Source: Glutamicibacter sp. PS (lineage in GTDB: Bacteria; Actinomycetota; Actinomycetes; Actinomycetales; Micrococcaceae). From it: 64,000 nucleotides of DNA. Positions within the stretch are counted from its first letter, which is position 1, and each line of letters begins with the position of its first letter. The notes under the pieces were generated by a model. The model worked only from the letters and a program-made list of their open reading frames with translations. It ran no database searches and was not told where the DNA came from. Below, in pieces: positions 1 through 9,800 of the stretch. The stretch is from assembly GCA_031317595.1 (NCBI GenBank), contig JANCMB010000001.1, positions 1,172,971 to 1,236,970 on the forward strand, read 5' to 3'. The position numbers and the translations under genes are program-made.

Positions 1-396
1 AAGGTACCAGTTTTGCATGTAGAAGGTGGCCGCTAGGGCCTGAATCCCCCAATCCTGCCACACGGTTTCCGGGGCCAGTAACCAGATTCCTAGGACGCTG
101 AGCAGAATCACCAGAAATGACGCCGGTAGTAGGCGTTTGACGCGGCGCATCCAGAAGGAAATGACCTGCTTAATGCCCTGTGGCGGAGCTTTAATGAGGT
201 GAGCGGTGATGAGGAAGCCGGAGATGACGAAAAAGACATCTACACCGATAAACCCGCCCGGCAACCGGTGTGGCCAAAAATGGTAGAGCACCACCGCGGC
301 TACTGCGATCGCACGCAGCCCTTGGATATCGGCACGAAAACCTCGGACGGTACTGGCAGTCATCGGCTGACGCTGCTTTTGCTGGATCAAACTCAC
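1..396 (-). CDS. Acyltransferase 3 (OafA/OatA-like), 5' part only
   Basis: N-terminal part of an integral-membrane acyltransferase; the rest lies beyond the left edge. The visible protein carries the family signature FRADIQGLRAIAV, then VLYHF with the conserved His, then GGFIGVDVFFVISGFLIT, followed by the basic FWMRRVKRLLPAS loop and a second hydrophobic segment. Family members move acetyl or other acyl groups from the cytoplasm onto surface sugars or peptidoglycan. The start is uncertain. GTG at 396 has a GAAGGA ribosome site about 12 nt upstream, while the ATG at 363 lies closer to the conserved core but has no clear ribosome site. Given the many cell-wall genes in the window, a role in cell-envelope O-acylation is plausible, but the substrate cannot be read from the sequence. 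Confidence 0.85.
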   Translation of the reverse strand, partial: MSLIQQKQRQPMTASTVRGFRADIQGLRAIAVAAVVLYHFWPHRLPGGFIGVDVFFVISGFLITAHLIKAPPQGIKQVISFWMRRVKRLLPASFLVILLSVLGIWLLAPETVWQDWGIQALAATFYMQNWYL

Positions 397-500
397 CTAC
401 GTGTTGGTCCTTCGCTGTCGCTGTGACCGGAACTCCGATCCGGTCGCGGGCAAGGGAAGGCGCCGGCCCGACGCTACCCCAGATACATTTGTACCGAACA

Positions 501-534
501 AATCTGAAATGTAACTGAAAAGTTACCTCAGATT
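501..534. promoter_or_regulatory. Nested inverted repeat upstream of the acyltransferase gene
   Basis: The sequence reads AATCTGA-aat-GTAACT-gaaa-AGTTAC-c-TCAGATT, two nested perfect arms of 7 and 6 bp around a 4-nt loop. It lies about 105-138 nt upstream of the proposed acyltransferase start and points to an operator or an RNA hairpin in the leader. The core can also be written GTAAC-N6-GTTAC, resembling the paired pentamers bound by MtrA/GlnR-type response regulators in actinobacteria; that resemblance is only an inference. Confidence 0.45.
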
Positions 535-593
535 CGAATATGAGCTTCGAACAAACGAACGGTTGGAGGGCCAGCGAAAGCTTAAAGGAGCAA

Positions 594-622
594 CGACCCC
601 ATCCGGACATCGGATGGGGTCG
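594..622 (-). terminator. Terminator downstream of ftsY
   Basis: Perfect 11-bp stem (CGACCCCATCC / GGATGGGGTCG) with a 7-nt loop, 28 nt past the ftsY stop codon. On the minus strand it is followed by TTGCTCCTTTAAG, a weak U-rich tail, so termination may be partial. Confidence 0.7.
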
Positions 623-649
623 CAGCAGGCTTGATCGCTTAGGAGGAAA

Positions 650-1840
650 TTAGCCTTCCAGCAGTGCGTCGACGAATGCCTCGGGATCGAAGGGAGCCAG
701 ATCGTCCGGGCCCTCGCCGAGACCGACGAGCTTGACCGGAACGCCGAGCTGGCGCTGAATGGCCACCACGATGCCGCCCTTGGCGGTGCCGTCCAACTTG
801 GTCAACACGATGCCGGTGACGTTGACAACCTCGGAGAACACCTTGGCCTGGCTCAGGCCGTTCTGACCGGTCGTGGCGTCGAGCACCAGCAGGACCTCAT
901 CCACGGAGGCCTTCTTCTCGACCACACGCTTGATCTTGCCCAGCTCGTCCATCAGGCCGACCTTGTTCTGCAGGCGTCCGGCGGTGTCGATCATGACGAT
1001 GTCGACCTCCTGGTCGATACCGGCGGTAACCGCCTCGAACGCCACGGAGGCCGGGTCGGCGCCGTCGATATCGGACTTGACGGTCGGTACGCCCACCCGG
1101 TCACCCCAGGTAGCCAGCTGTTCCGCGGCGGCGGCACGGAAGGTATCGGCCGCGCCCAGAAGCACGTCCTTGTCCTCGGCCACCAGCACACGGGCCATCT
1201 TGCCGATGGTGGTGGTCTTGCCCACGCCGTTCACGCCCACAACCATGATGATGCTCGGGCGGTCCGGGTGCGGGGCCGGGATGTGGTTACGATCCATGCT
1301 TGGGTCGACCAGCTTCAGCAGCTCTTCACGCAGCATGGCCTTAACGCGCTGCGGATCGCGGCTCCCTTCGATCTTGACGCGCTCACGCAGCGCGTCGACC
1401 AGTTCCATGGTCGGCTCGGTGCCCAGATCCGCCAGCAGCAAGGTCTCTTCGATTTCGTCCCAGACGTCCTCGTCGATCTTGTCCTGGCTCAGCAACGCCA
1501 GCAGACCCTTGGAGAAGACGTTGGTGGACTTGGTCAGGCGGGCGCGCAGACGCGCCAAACGGCCATCGACCGGCTCCGGGGTTTCCAGCAGGCTGGCCGG
1601 TTCCTCGACCGTTTCGGCCGGAACCGGGGCCGGTTCACGCAGCGTCGGCGCTAGATCCGCATCGACTTCGTCTTCGGGTTCGGCCACCGCAACCGGTGCA
1701 CTGGGCTGGTCATCGGCGTCGCGTTCGCTGGTGTACGGAGTCTTTGGTTTACGGCCCTTGGCAACGAAGGCAAAGATACCAATGCCGAGCAGCGCCAAGA
1801 CCGCAACAATGATAATGGGAATTAATAACTGTTCGGTCAT
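650..1840 (-). CDS. ftsY: Signal recognition particle receptor FtsY
   Basis: SRP receptor GTPase that docks ribosome-SRP complexes at the membrane for co-translational insertion. Residues 6-27 form a hydrophobic segment, followed by an acidic, proline-rich linker to about residue 90 and then the NG domain. The motifs are GVNGVGKT (P-loop, about 203-210), DTFRAAAAEQ (about 232-242), DTAGR (about 286-290) and TKLDGTAKGG (about 348-357). Length is 396 residues, normal for actinobacterial FtsY. A GTG codon directly precedes the ATG and could serve as the start (1843); no strong ribosome site decides between them. The gene is divergent from the MFS gene with under 85 bp between them. In many actinobacteria ftsY directly follows smc; here other genes intervene. 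Confidence 0.95.
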   Translation of the reverse strand: MTEQLLIPIIIVAVLALLGIGIFAFVAKGRKPKTPYTSERDADDQPSAPVAVAEPEDEVDADLAPTLREPAPVPAETVEEPASLLETPEPVDGRLARLRARLTKSTNVFSKGLLALLSQDKIDEDVWDEIEETLLLADLGTEPTMELVDALRERVKIEGSRDPQRVKAMLREELLKLVDPSMDRNHIPAPHPDRPSIIMVVGVNGVGKTTTIGKMARVLVAEDKDVLLGAADTFRAAAAEQLATWGDRVGVPTVKSDIDGADPASVAFEAVTAGIDQEVDIVMIDTAGRLQNKVGLMDELGKIKRVVEKKASVDEVLLVLDATTGQNGLSQAKVFSEVVNVTGIVLTKLDGTAKGGIVVAIQRQLGVPVKLVGLGEGPDDLAPFDPEAFVDALLEG

Positions 1841-1920
1841 CACTGGTAAATGGTCTCACAGACTAGACTTACCGTGGCAGTTGAGCCGCGCAACAAACAA
1901 GATAGGAAGCCACGCATCTC

Positions 1921-3159
1921 GTGATGACATCCGCCGCCGAAAGACAGCGCACCCGTGAACCGATCCCCCGCGAAATTCAGGTGTTGATCGTCGCCGCATT
2001 CATCATCGCCTTGGGTTTCGGTCTGATTGCCCCGATCCTGCCACAGTACGCGGTCAGTTTTGATGTAGGGGCGGCGGCCGCCAGCGTCATCGTGAGCATC
2101 TTTGCCTTCACCCGCCTGATCTTCGCCCCAGTGGCCGGTACGCTCACGGCGCGGCTGGGTGAACCCAAGGTCTACGTCTCCGGAGTGAGCCTGGTGGCGC
2201 TGTCCACCTTGTTGTGTGCCGCCGTACAGGACTACACCCAGTTGCTCATCGCTCGTGGCCTCGGCGGCTTCGGATCGACTATGTTTACCATCTCGGCCAT
2301 GGCGCTGATCGCCCGGCTGGCCCCCGACAACGCTCGTGGGCGCATTTCCGGGTACTATGCCGGGGCCTTCCTGCTGGGCAATGTCACCGGCCCGGTGCTC
2401 GGGACGTTGCTGGCCCCCTTTGGCATGCGACTCCCCTTCTTGATTTACGGCATCGCGCTGATCATCGCCGCCGCCGTGGTCTATGTCATGCTGGCCCGTC
2501 GCCGTGAACCGCTACCCGAAGCCGGGGGAACGACGACGGAGCCGGCGGCCGTCGAGGTGCTTACGACCCGTGAGGCACTCTCTTCGGGCACCTACCGAGC
2601 GGCGTTGGCCTCCGGTTTCAGTTACGGCTGGCTGGCCTTCGGCATCCGCACCTCCATGGTGCCACTCTTTGCGCTGGCGGTCTTCGGCGAAGATCTGGGC
2701 CCGAAGGTCGCCGGCATCTCCTTGTCGGTGTTCGCGCTGGGTAACGGTGCGGCGCTGCTCTTTTCGGGCCGGCTGACCGACAGGATCGGTCGTCGCACCC
2801 CGGTGATCGTGGGCATGCTGATCCTGCTGGCCGGCATTGTGGCCATGGGCTACTTCACCTCGCTCCCGTGGTTCATCGCGCTGTCGATCTTGGCCGGTTT
2901 CGGTGGCGGCATCCTCGGCCCGGCTCAGCAGGCTGCAGTCGCCGACGTTATTGGCGCCGGACGCAACGGCGGCAAAGCCTTGGCCGGTTTCCAGATGTTC
3001 ACCGACCTTGGAGCGATTATCGGCCCGTTGATCGCCGGAGCCATGGCCGATGCGCTCAGCTACCAAGTGGCGCTCAGCGCCTCCGGCGTGGTCTGCCTGA
3101 TCGGCGTGGTGGCTTGGCTCTTCGTACCCGCGCGTCCGGTGCCGGCGCAGAAGGCATAA
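1921..3159 (+). CDS. MFS transporter, drug-exporter type
   Basis: Major facilitator superfamily permease of about 412 residues with 12 predicted hydrophobic segments in two halves of six. The second half contains GRLTDRIGRR, the loop 8-9 copy of MFS motif A, and the first half has an equivalent segment around LTARLGEPK. Substrate is unknown; the family profile fits proton-driven efflux of small molecules. The start is GTG at 1921, immediately followed by an in-frame ATG at 1924; AGGAAG lies 11 nt upstream of the GTG. The gene is divergent from ftsY and shares its short promoter region. It is followed about 100 bp later by the lysozyme gene, which has its own promoter. Confidence 0.88.
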   Translation: MMTSAAERQRTREPIPREIQVLIVAAFIIALGFGLIAPILPQYAVSFDVGAAAASVIVSIFAFTRLIFAPVAGTLTARLGEPKVYVSGVSLVALSTLLCAAVQDYTQLLIARGLGGFGSTMFTISAMALIARLAPDNARGRISGYYAGAFLLGNVTGPVLGTLLAPFGMRLPFLIYGIALIIAAAVVYVMLARRREPLPEAGGTTTEPAAVEVLTTREALSSGTYRAALASGFSYGWLAFGIRTSMVPLFALAVFGEDLGPKVAGISLSVFALGNGAALLFSGRLTDRIGRRTPVIVGMLILLAGIVAMGYFTSLPWFIALSILAGFGGGILGPAQQAAVADVIGAGRNGGKALAGFQMFTDLGAIIGPLIAGAMADALSYQVALSASGVVCLIGVVAWLFVPARPVPAQKA

Positions 3160-3197
3160 CGTAACGGGCCTAACGCGGGACACCGAGCCAGCCACGC

Positions 3198-3225
3198 TTG
3201 TCTGGGAAGATCCTGAGATTAGACT
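3198..3225 (+). promoter_or_regulatory. Candidate promoter for the GH25 lysozyme gene
   Basis: TTGTCT (3198-3203) and TAGACT (3220-3225) are separated by 16 bp. The -10 box matches the TAGACT form seen elsewhere in this window. It lies about 40 bp ahead of the lysozyme ATG, which has a CGAGGAGAT ribosome site. Confidence 0.5.
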
Positions 3226-3265
3226 GGCCAGATAAGTCATTCGCACCTCGCCGAGGAGATCACCC

Positions 3266-5332
3266 ATGCCCTTTCCCCCACCCCGCAGGTCTCGGGCCGT
3301 GGCGGTACTGCTTTCCGCGACACTCTTGTGCGCCCCGCTGGCAGTGCCGGCTCAGGCCACCGGCACGGAAACACCGGACCCCGGCCATTCGCAAAACCTG
3401 CTCGAGCGCTTCGGAGACCTGAACGGTTTACCTGCCAACAAGCGCGTTGACTTAGCGCGAGACGCGGCCAGCGAACTGGGTCTGGAGCACCTCGACGCAC
3501 AACTTGGCCAAGGCGCTCGGCGCATCGCCGAGAATGGCGACCCGACGGTGCCGACCGTCGCCGAGTTGGAGGTCTTAGGACAGCAGGTGGCTCAGGCGGC
3601 TCAGCAGTCGCCGCTGAGTGCTCCGGGGAACACTGCCTCCTTCGACGAGTTACGTACGTGGCGGCCCCCAGGTGTGTTGGGTATTGACGTCTCCCGCTTT
3701 CAGGGGCAGGTGGATTGGTCCTACGCCAAGAATAAGGGCGTGCGCTTCAGCTACGCTAAGGCCACCCAGTCGTGGCCCGATGGGCTCTACAAAGACCCTA
3801 ACTTCACGCAGAACTACACCGGGGCAGCCGCAGCGGGCCTCTTGCGCGGTGCCTACCACTTTGCGCTGCCGGCCCATTCGTCCGGCGCCGCCCAGGCCAA
3901 GGAATTCCTCGCCAATGGCGGCGGTTGGAGCGCCGATGGCAAGACCCTCCCACCGCTCTTGGATATTGAGTGGAACCCGTACTCAGCCACCAGCTACCCG
4001 CAGGGGCGCGGCGATGTTTGCTATGGCATGACCCCTGCCCAGCTGGTTACCTGGATCAAGGACTTCGGTTCCACCATTAAGTCGGCCACCGGACGGTTGC
4101 CGATGATTTACACCGCCCAGTCGTGGTGGGATCAGTGCACCGGTGATTCCACGGCCTTCGCCTCGTGGCCGCTGCACGTCTCGCTCTACCCCACCGCCGC
4201 AGTACCTAAGAATCCGCGCGAACTGCCCGAGGGATGGAAGACCTTTAACATGTGGCAGTACACCTCGAATTCGGATCTGATTGGATCGAAACTCAACGTC
4301 GATGCCAATGTCTGGAATGGCGATCTGACCTCCCTGAAGGACTTCGCGCGGAACACACGTTCGACTCCGTACCGGATGGTCACCGACTATCTGGGGAATG
4401 CCGATGTGTGGCCGACCCGCCTGGAGCCTGTCCGGCTCTACGGCAAGACCCTGTACGATACTCCGGTGGAAATTTCCCGGCGGATGTTCCCCTCCGGGGC
4501 GAAGACCGTGGTGATCGCCTCGGGGGAACGCTTCGAGGACGCGCTCGTTGGTTCCCCGCTGGCCACCTCGCACCAGGCACCACTTCTGCTCACCAAAAAG
4601 CATTCGGTCCCCGCAGGCCTAGCCACCGAACTGAAGCGGCTGAAACCGAAGCAGATCATCGTCCTTGGCGGGCCGCTCACCATCGCAGATTCGACGATTA
4701 GCACGCTGAAAAACTACGGCCCCGTCACGCGTTTCTGGGGCAATACCCTCTATGACACGAGTTCGAAGATCGCCGCACGCTGGTCTTCATCGAAGTCCGT
4801 GTTCGTGGCGACCGGTGAACGCTTCGAAGACGCCATGTCGCTGGCGACCGTTGCGGCGAAGCAGAAGTCCCCGATGGTGTTGACCAAGCAGAAATCGTTG
4901 CCTGCCACCACCGCGCAACAACTGAAGCGGTTGAACCCCTCCACCGTGTATCTGGCCGGTGGTCCGCTGGCCATTTCGCAGGCGGCCGAACAGCAGATCC
5001 GCGCGGCGGTTCCGGGAGCCAGAGTCGTGCGCTATGGCGGACGTACGCTCTACGACACCTCGGCCCTAATCGCCACGACCTTCTGGCCCAAGGGAGCCCA
5101 GCGCCAGTTCATCGCCACCGGCGCACGCTTCCCGGACGGGCTGACCGGCGCGGTGGCCGCCGCCTATAACGGTGCGCCGATGTTGCTGACGAAGAAGAAT
5201 TGCCTACCGCCGGCCACGGCCAAGGCACTGACCTCCATGCAGGGATGGACCAACGTTATACTCGGTGGCCCGCTGGTGCTCGATGAGACGGTGGCTTACC
5301 GCTCCAACGGTCATCTGAACGTCTGCTCGTAA
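3266..5332 (+). CDS. Secreted GH25 lysozyme with cell-wall-binding repeats
   Basis: Exported muramidase predicted to cleave MurNAc-GlcNAc bonds of peptidoglycan. Residues 1-33 form a Sec signal peptide ending PAQA-TG. A spacer to about residue 135 is followed by a GH25 domain (about 137-365) beginning LGIDVSRFQG; the family's acidic catalytic residues are visible as D141 and the D-I-E motif at 233-235. Residues from about 385 to the end are three repeats of the cell-wall-binding type 2 family. Each contains a KTLYDT or RTLYDT motif, a GERFEDA or GARFPDG motif and an LGGPL or AGGPL motif. The ATG has a good GAGGAG ribosome site. The modular design suggests a surface-retained enzyme for wall turnover or remodelling. 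Confidence 0.92.
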   Translation: MPFPPPRRSRAVAVLLSATLLCAPLAVPAQATGTETPDPGHSQNLLERFGDLNGLPANKRVDLARDAASELGLEHLDAQLGQGARRIAENGDPTVPTVAELEVLGQQVAQAAQQSPLSAPGNTASFDELRTWRPPGVLGIDVSRFQGQVDWSYAKNKGVRFSYAKATQSWPDGLYKDPNFTQNYTGAAAAGLLRGAYHFALPAHSSGAAQAKEFLANGGGWSADGKTLPPLLDIEWNPYSATSYPQGRGDVCYGMTPAQLVTWIKDFGSTIKSATGRLPMIYTAQSWWDQCTGDSTAFASWPLHVSLYPTAAVPKNPRELPEGWKTFNMWQYTSNSDLIGSKLNVDANVWNGDLTSLKDFARNTRSTPYRMVTDYLGNADVWPTRLEPVRLYGKTLYDTPVEISRRMFPSGAKTVVIASGERFEDALVGSPLATSHQAPLLLTKKHSVPAGLATELKRLKPKQIIVLGGPLTIADSTISTLKNYGPVTRFWGNTLYDTSSKIAARWSSSKSVFVATGERFEDAMSLATVAAKQKSPMVLTKQKSLPATTAQQLKRLNPSTVYLAGGPLAISQAAEQQIRAAVPGARVVRYGGRTLYDTSALIATTFWPKGAQRQFIATGARFPDGLTGAVAAAYNGAPMLLTKKNCLPPATAKALTSMQGWTNVILGGPLVLDETVAYRSNGHLNVCS

Positions 5333-5342
5333 ATCGCGATGA

Positions 5343-5375
5343 GCGGGAGGGATTGCACATGCAAAACCCTCCCGC
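5343..5375. terminator. Bidirectional terminator
   Basis: Hairpin GCGGGAGGG / CCCTCCCGC with an inner TTGCA / TGCAA extension, lying between the convergent lysozyme and glycosyltransferase genes. No strong T tract on either side. Confidence 0.65.
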
Positions 5376-5403
5376 ACATCGAACTCTTCTCGAATCAGCG
5401 CTC

Positions 5404-6774
5404 CTAGCCCACTGCCTTACGCACGTCTATACTCAGGTACCCATAGGCTGTTCGGTAGGCTCGAAGTCCTGCGTAGGTTGCCGGCGACACGGCTTCGGGG
5501 AATGCCAGCCGTCGCGGCTTTGCCTTTGCGTAATCAACCTGCACGTCGCCCAGCCTCTTAAGACTCCCGAGCAACGAATCTCGTCCTAGGTCGACCTGAT
5601 ATACACCAGCGGTCGGGCTTTCGATACTGGTAGTGCTTTCGACACCCGCAGTGTCTCGGCAGATCACCGATACGCCCACAGGCTGCGGTCCATCGACTGG
5701 GGACGCGAACTCAAGCCTTACTGAATCGTTGTCGACGGCCAGTTGTACTACTTCCGGATTCTTTGACGCAGCAACCTGCTTTTGTGCTAGCTGCTCGAGT
5801 TCAGCGAGGTCTTCAGCAACAATTGCGTGCACGGTCGGTAGCTCTTCTGGCTTAAAGAACTCTTCATACTCAGCCGGGAGAAACTCAGCAAGAAAAGCTT
5901 TGTGACTCGTTACCCAGGCCCTCCGATTCTCCGGGCTGTAAGACAAGAATCGAGCGCCTTGATAGAAGCGCAGCCCCTTCCGACGGAAGAGCCCACTCAC
6001 GAGACGAGCGGTGTACGTGGGGTCATCTCCAGTGTGGTCTCGCACAGTCTGCGCGATATGAGACAAGGACCGGACGTAGCCGGTTGGTTCAATCGCCCCA
6101 ATGCTGATGTTCTGTCCATCAGCCCTCGAGCGAATTTGATAGTAGTCATAGTCGGCGAGGATGCTAATACGTTTGGCGGCAACATACGCTTGCACCATTG
6201 CCATGCCGTCTTCAAGCCGCACTTTGTCTTCGCGAAAACGAATACCAGCCGTTTCGAGCAATGACTTTTTGATCATTTTTTGGGGCGACAAACTGGCCAG
6301 AATAAATTCTAGCGAGGTGTCTAGTTGCGTTTTTGCGAAGAGCGAAGCCTGAACGCGACGCCCACCAAGGCCAACCATCTTGGGGACCAGAACATCCACG
6401 TCGTGGGCTACAGCGTAGTCGGTCATGCGGCGAAGTGCTTGCTCCCCCAGACGATCATCGGCATCGCAGAAGAAGACATAGCGCCCTCGCGCATTTTCAA
6501 TGCCGACGTTGCGTGGCTTTCCTGGCCATCCGCTGTTTTCTTGATGGATAACTCGGAAATTACAGTTCCTCTTGGCATAGACGTCCAGAATTTCGTTGCC
6601 GTAATCCGTGGAACCATCGTTAACCGCAATGACCTCGTAACGGACTTTGTCGAGGTCTTGAATCTCAAGGGAATTCAATAATTCGGTCAAGTACGGCATG
6701 GCGTTGTACACCGGGATTACGACAGACACCAGAATTGGCCCATCCTGTGTTACCGGTTCAGAAAGAGTGCCCAC
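5404..6774 (-). CDS. GT2 glycosyltransferase, TarS/TarP-like
   Basis: GT-A fold glycosyltransferase of 456 residues. The N-terminal third has SVVIPVYNAMPYL, a nucleotide-binding NDGSTD, an NSGWPGKPRNVG segment and a metal-binding FFCDADDR (DXD type). A helical region follows, then a beta-rich C-terminal domain of about 110 residues. The NDGSTD / N-x-G-x-PG-x-x-RN / DADD arrangement with a C-terminal beta domain is typical of wall teichoic acid glycosyltransferases of the TarS/TarP kind, which decorate poly-alditol phosphate chains. That substrate is an inference supported by the teichoic acid locus elsewhere in the window. The start is GTG with GTAGGAAAAC upstream. The gene lies just downstream of smc on the same strand. 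Confidence 0.8.
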   Translation of the reverse strand: MGTLSEPVTQDGPILVSVVIPVYNAMPYLTELLNSLEIQDLDKVRYEVIAVNDGSTDYGNEILDVYAKRNCNFRVIHQENSGWPGKPRNVGIENARGRYVFFCDADDRLGEQALRRMTDYAVAHDVDVLVPKMVGLGGRRVQASLFAKTQLDTSLEFILASLSPQKMIKKSLLETAGIRFREDKVRLEDGMAMVQAYVAAKRISILADYDYYQIRSRADGQNISIGAIEPTGYVRSLSHIAQTVRDHTGDDPTYTARLVSGLFRRKGLRFYQGARFLSYSPENRRAWVTSHKAFLAEFLPAEYEEFFKPEELPTVHAIVAEDLAELEQLAQKQVAASKNPEVVQLAVDNDSVRLEFASPVDGPQPVGVSVICRDTAGVESTTSIESPTAGVYQVDLGRDSLLGSLKRLGDVQVDYAKAKPRRLAFPEAVSPATYAGLRAYRTAYGYLSIDVRKAVG

Positions 6775-6865
6775 GTTTTCCTACCTTGTAGCGTTCGTGT
6801 CGCGCCATTATCCGCGAACATCCACTTGAAACTATATCCAAGTCCACTGAGTAAGAAGGTCAACC

Positions 6866-9800
6866 TCAGTGCGTATCAACGCGCTCCATCTTCTGGCTGA
6901 TCACCGTCGAAACACCGTCACCTTGCATGGTGACACCATAGAGCGCGTCGGCTACCTCCATGGTCTTCTTCTGGTGAGTGATCACGATCAGCTGGGAGGA
7001 CTCGCGCAGTTCCTCGAAGATGGTGATCAGGCGCCCGAGGTTAATGTCGTCGAGCGCGGCCTCAACCTCGTCCATCACATAGAAGGGCGAGGGACGGGCC
7101 TTGAAAATCGCCACGAGCAAGGCCACCGCGGTCAGTGACCTTTCGCCGCCGGAGAGCAGAGAAAGCCGTTTGATTTTCTTGCCTGCAGGACGCGCTTCCA
7201 CCTCGATACCGGTGGTGAGCATATGTTCGGGGTCCGTGAGCACCAGTTGGCCCTCGCCACCGGGAAAGAGCCGGTCGAAGATGCGTTTGAACTGTACCGC
7301 GGTGTCCTCGTAGGCCTGAGTGAACACCATTTCCACGTGCGCGTCCACGTCCTTGATGATCTGCTCCAAGTCTGCCCGTGACTTTCGCAGGTCATCAAGC
7401 TGTCCGGAGAGGTACTTGTGGCGGTCCTCAAGGGCCGCGAACTCTTCGAGGGCCAGTGGATTGACCTTGCCCAGCGCCGCCAGATCGCGTTCGGCCTTCT
7501 TCAAGCGCTTTTCCTGCTCGCTGCGGTCGAAGGGAATGGTCCCAATGGGGTTTCCGTCCTCATCCACGTCTTGGCGAAGTTCGGCCCACTTATCTTCCGG
7601 GTCCGCCGAGGCCGGAATAAGCCGGTCGGGACCAAAGTTCTCAATCAGGTAGTCGGGGGTATACCCCAGCTCCTCCAGGGATTTGGTTTCAAGATTCTCA
7701 ATACGGACCCGAAGTTCGGCGCGGGCCATTTCATCGCGATGCACCGCATCTTGCAGTGCGGCTAGGTCCGTAGCCAGTTTCTCGCTCTCACCCCGTTCGG
7801 AACGAAGCATTTCTTCCACCGTGCGTTTACGAGCGCTGAGCTCCTCGCGCTCGTTGCCGGCAATCCCCAGTGAGGCCTCGACAAATTCCAGGATTCTGCG
7901 GGCCTGCTCCTCGATGCGGCGCGCGGCCTCGGCCTTGGCCTTGCGTTCATTGGCCTGGCGCTGGGCGCTGTCGCGGTGCTGTCGTTCGGCCTGGGCGGTG
8001 CGGCGCAAACCGTCGACTCGCCCGCGCAGGTTGCTGACCCGCTCCTCGCTACTGCGTAACGCCAGCCGGGCTTCGAGCTCCTGCTGACGTGCCGAGGCGG
8101 CGGCATCCGCCAACGCGGCGCGGGCCGCCTCATCCACCGAATCGTCATCGTGGTCTTCCGAGGCAATTTCCATGCGCTCGGTGATCTCCTCCAGAGACTC
8201 CCGTTCGATGTCGACCTGTTCGAGCGCAGCGGCAAGCTTCGCCTCGAGCTCGCGCTTGCTGGCGGTGGCCCCACGCAGCTTCTGGCCCAGTGTGGCGAGG
8301 TAGTTCGTAAGTTCTTCGATGCCGGCATCCGACTCGCGCAGGGCACCGGCCGCCTGTTCACGCTGGGATTCCAGATCGGCCAGTTCCGGCGCGCGCCGTG
8401 AAATACCGACTTCAACCCCCGCCAGTTCGTCTTGCACCTCGGCTAGCTCACTCTCGGTGGACTCAAGCAGCGCCTGCTGGGCGATCAAGGACGCGTCACT
8501 GCCTTGGCCGCTCACGCTGGCCACGGTGTTCACGCTGTGCCCGTCGAGGGTTGCGAAGGTGAGCCGCGGGTGGGCGAGCGATAGCTCGCGCGCACGGTCG
8601 GTATCTTCGACGATGTAAACCCGGCCCAGCAGGGCGTGCAGCAATCCGGCGATGCTATCGTCGCAGCTCACCACGGTGGTCGCCGCAATGGCGTCGATCT
8701 TCTCCTCGGAACCCTTGTGACCATTGGCGCTACCGTGCAGCAGGTGAATATGCCGCTCGGCTTGCGCCGCGGAGCTGTCAATAATGTGCCAAGCCTCGGT
8801 GGCGCCCAGGGCCACGAGCGATTCTTCGGCTCCGCGCAGCATCGCGGCAATCACTTGTTCGTAGCCTGAGCTGACCGTAATGAGTTCCCCGAGTCGGCCA
8901 TGGAGCAGGTCGGGGTGTTCTTCGAGTAGTTCGGCCGAGCTGTCTTGGCGTGTGGTGGTCAGCCGCAACGCCTCGCAGCGGGCGCGGAGCCCGGATAGCC
9001 GCATAGACAGTTCGCGCTCACGCGTCACGGCTTGGCGTTGAGTCTCGGCCAGCTCACGATAATTCTCGTCCACCTGCTCGTAGGCGGCGTTCAGCTCAGG
9101 TTCGGCTTCTAGGCGTTCCTCGAGTTCGGCCTGTACCTCGCCGAGCGAATGCGCGTCGGCCGCTAAGTCTGCATCAAAGGTGGATAGCGTGTCGCGTAGC
9201 CGCGCAATTTCGGCGGTGCTCACATCCACTCGGCTGCGCGCCGAGGCTACTTGGGCGGCAAGCCGCGCCATACCCTCGCGTCGGTCGGCGGCGGCGCGTA
9301 GTAACGCGGCCATGCGTTGCTGTTCGGCACGGGCGGCTTCTTCGGCAGTCTCCTTGGCTTCGATGGCCTCAGCCAAAATCTCATGGCGGTCTTCGACCGC
9401 TTCTTCCAGCTCCGCCAGTTCTTCGGCTAACCGTTCGGCTTGGGCCTCGAGCCGGTCTGGATCACGGCTGGCATCGAAATGAGTCTGCGTATCGGCCAGC
9501 AGGCGCCCGCGTTCGGCAGCCAGGGCAGCCAACGAGCGATATCGTTCGGCGATCGTGCTCAGTTTCATCCAGCTGTCATCTACGGTGGCAAGCCGAGGAG
9601 TCAGTTCCTCGAGCTGCCCGGTCAATTCCCTCATGCGCTTCTTCGACTGCTCGAGTCGGCCCTCGAGTTCATGTTGGCGCGCCTGAATTTTCGATTCATC
9701 ATCGATGTCTTTGGCAAGCTTGTTATTCAGCGTCACCAGATCGTCGGCCAGCAGACGAGCCCGTGCATCACGCAGGTCGATCTGGATATTCTGGGCCCGG

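Noticed and set aside
873..1958. Long plus-strand frame antisense to ftsY
   Set aside because: Serine- and arginine-rich composition typical of a shadow of a GC-rich gene; ftsY motifs on the other strand are unambiguous.
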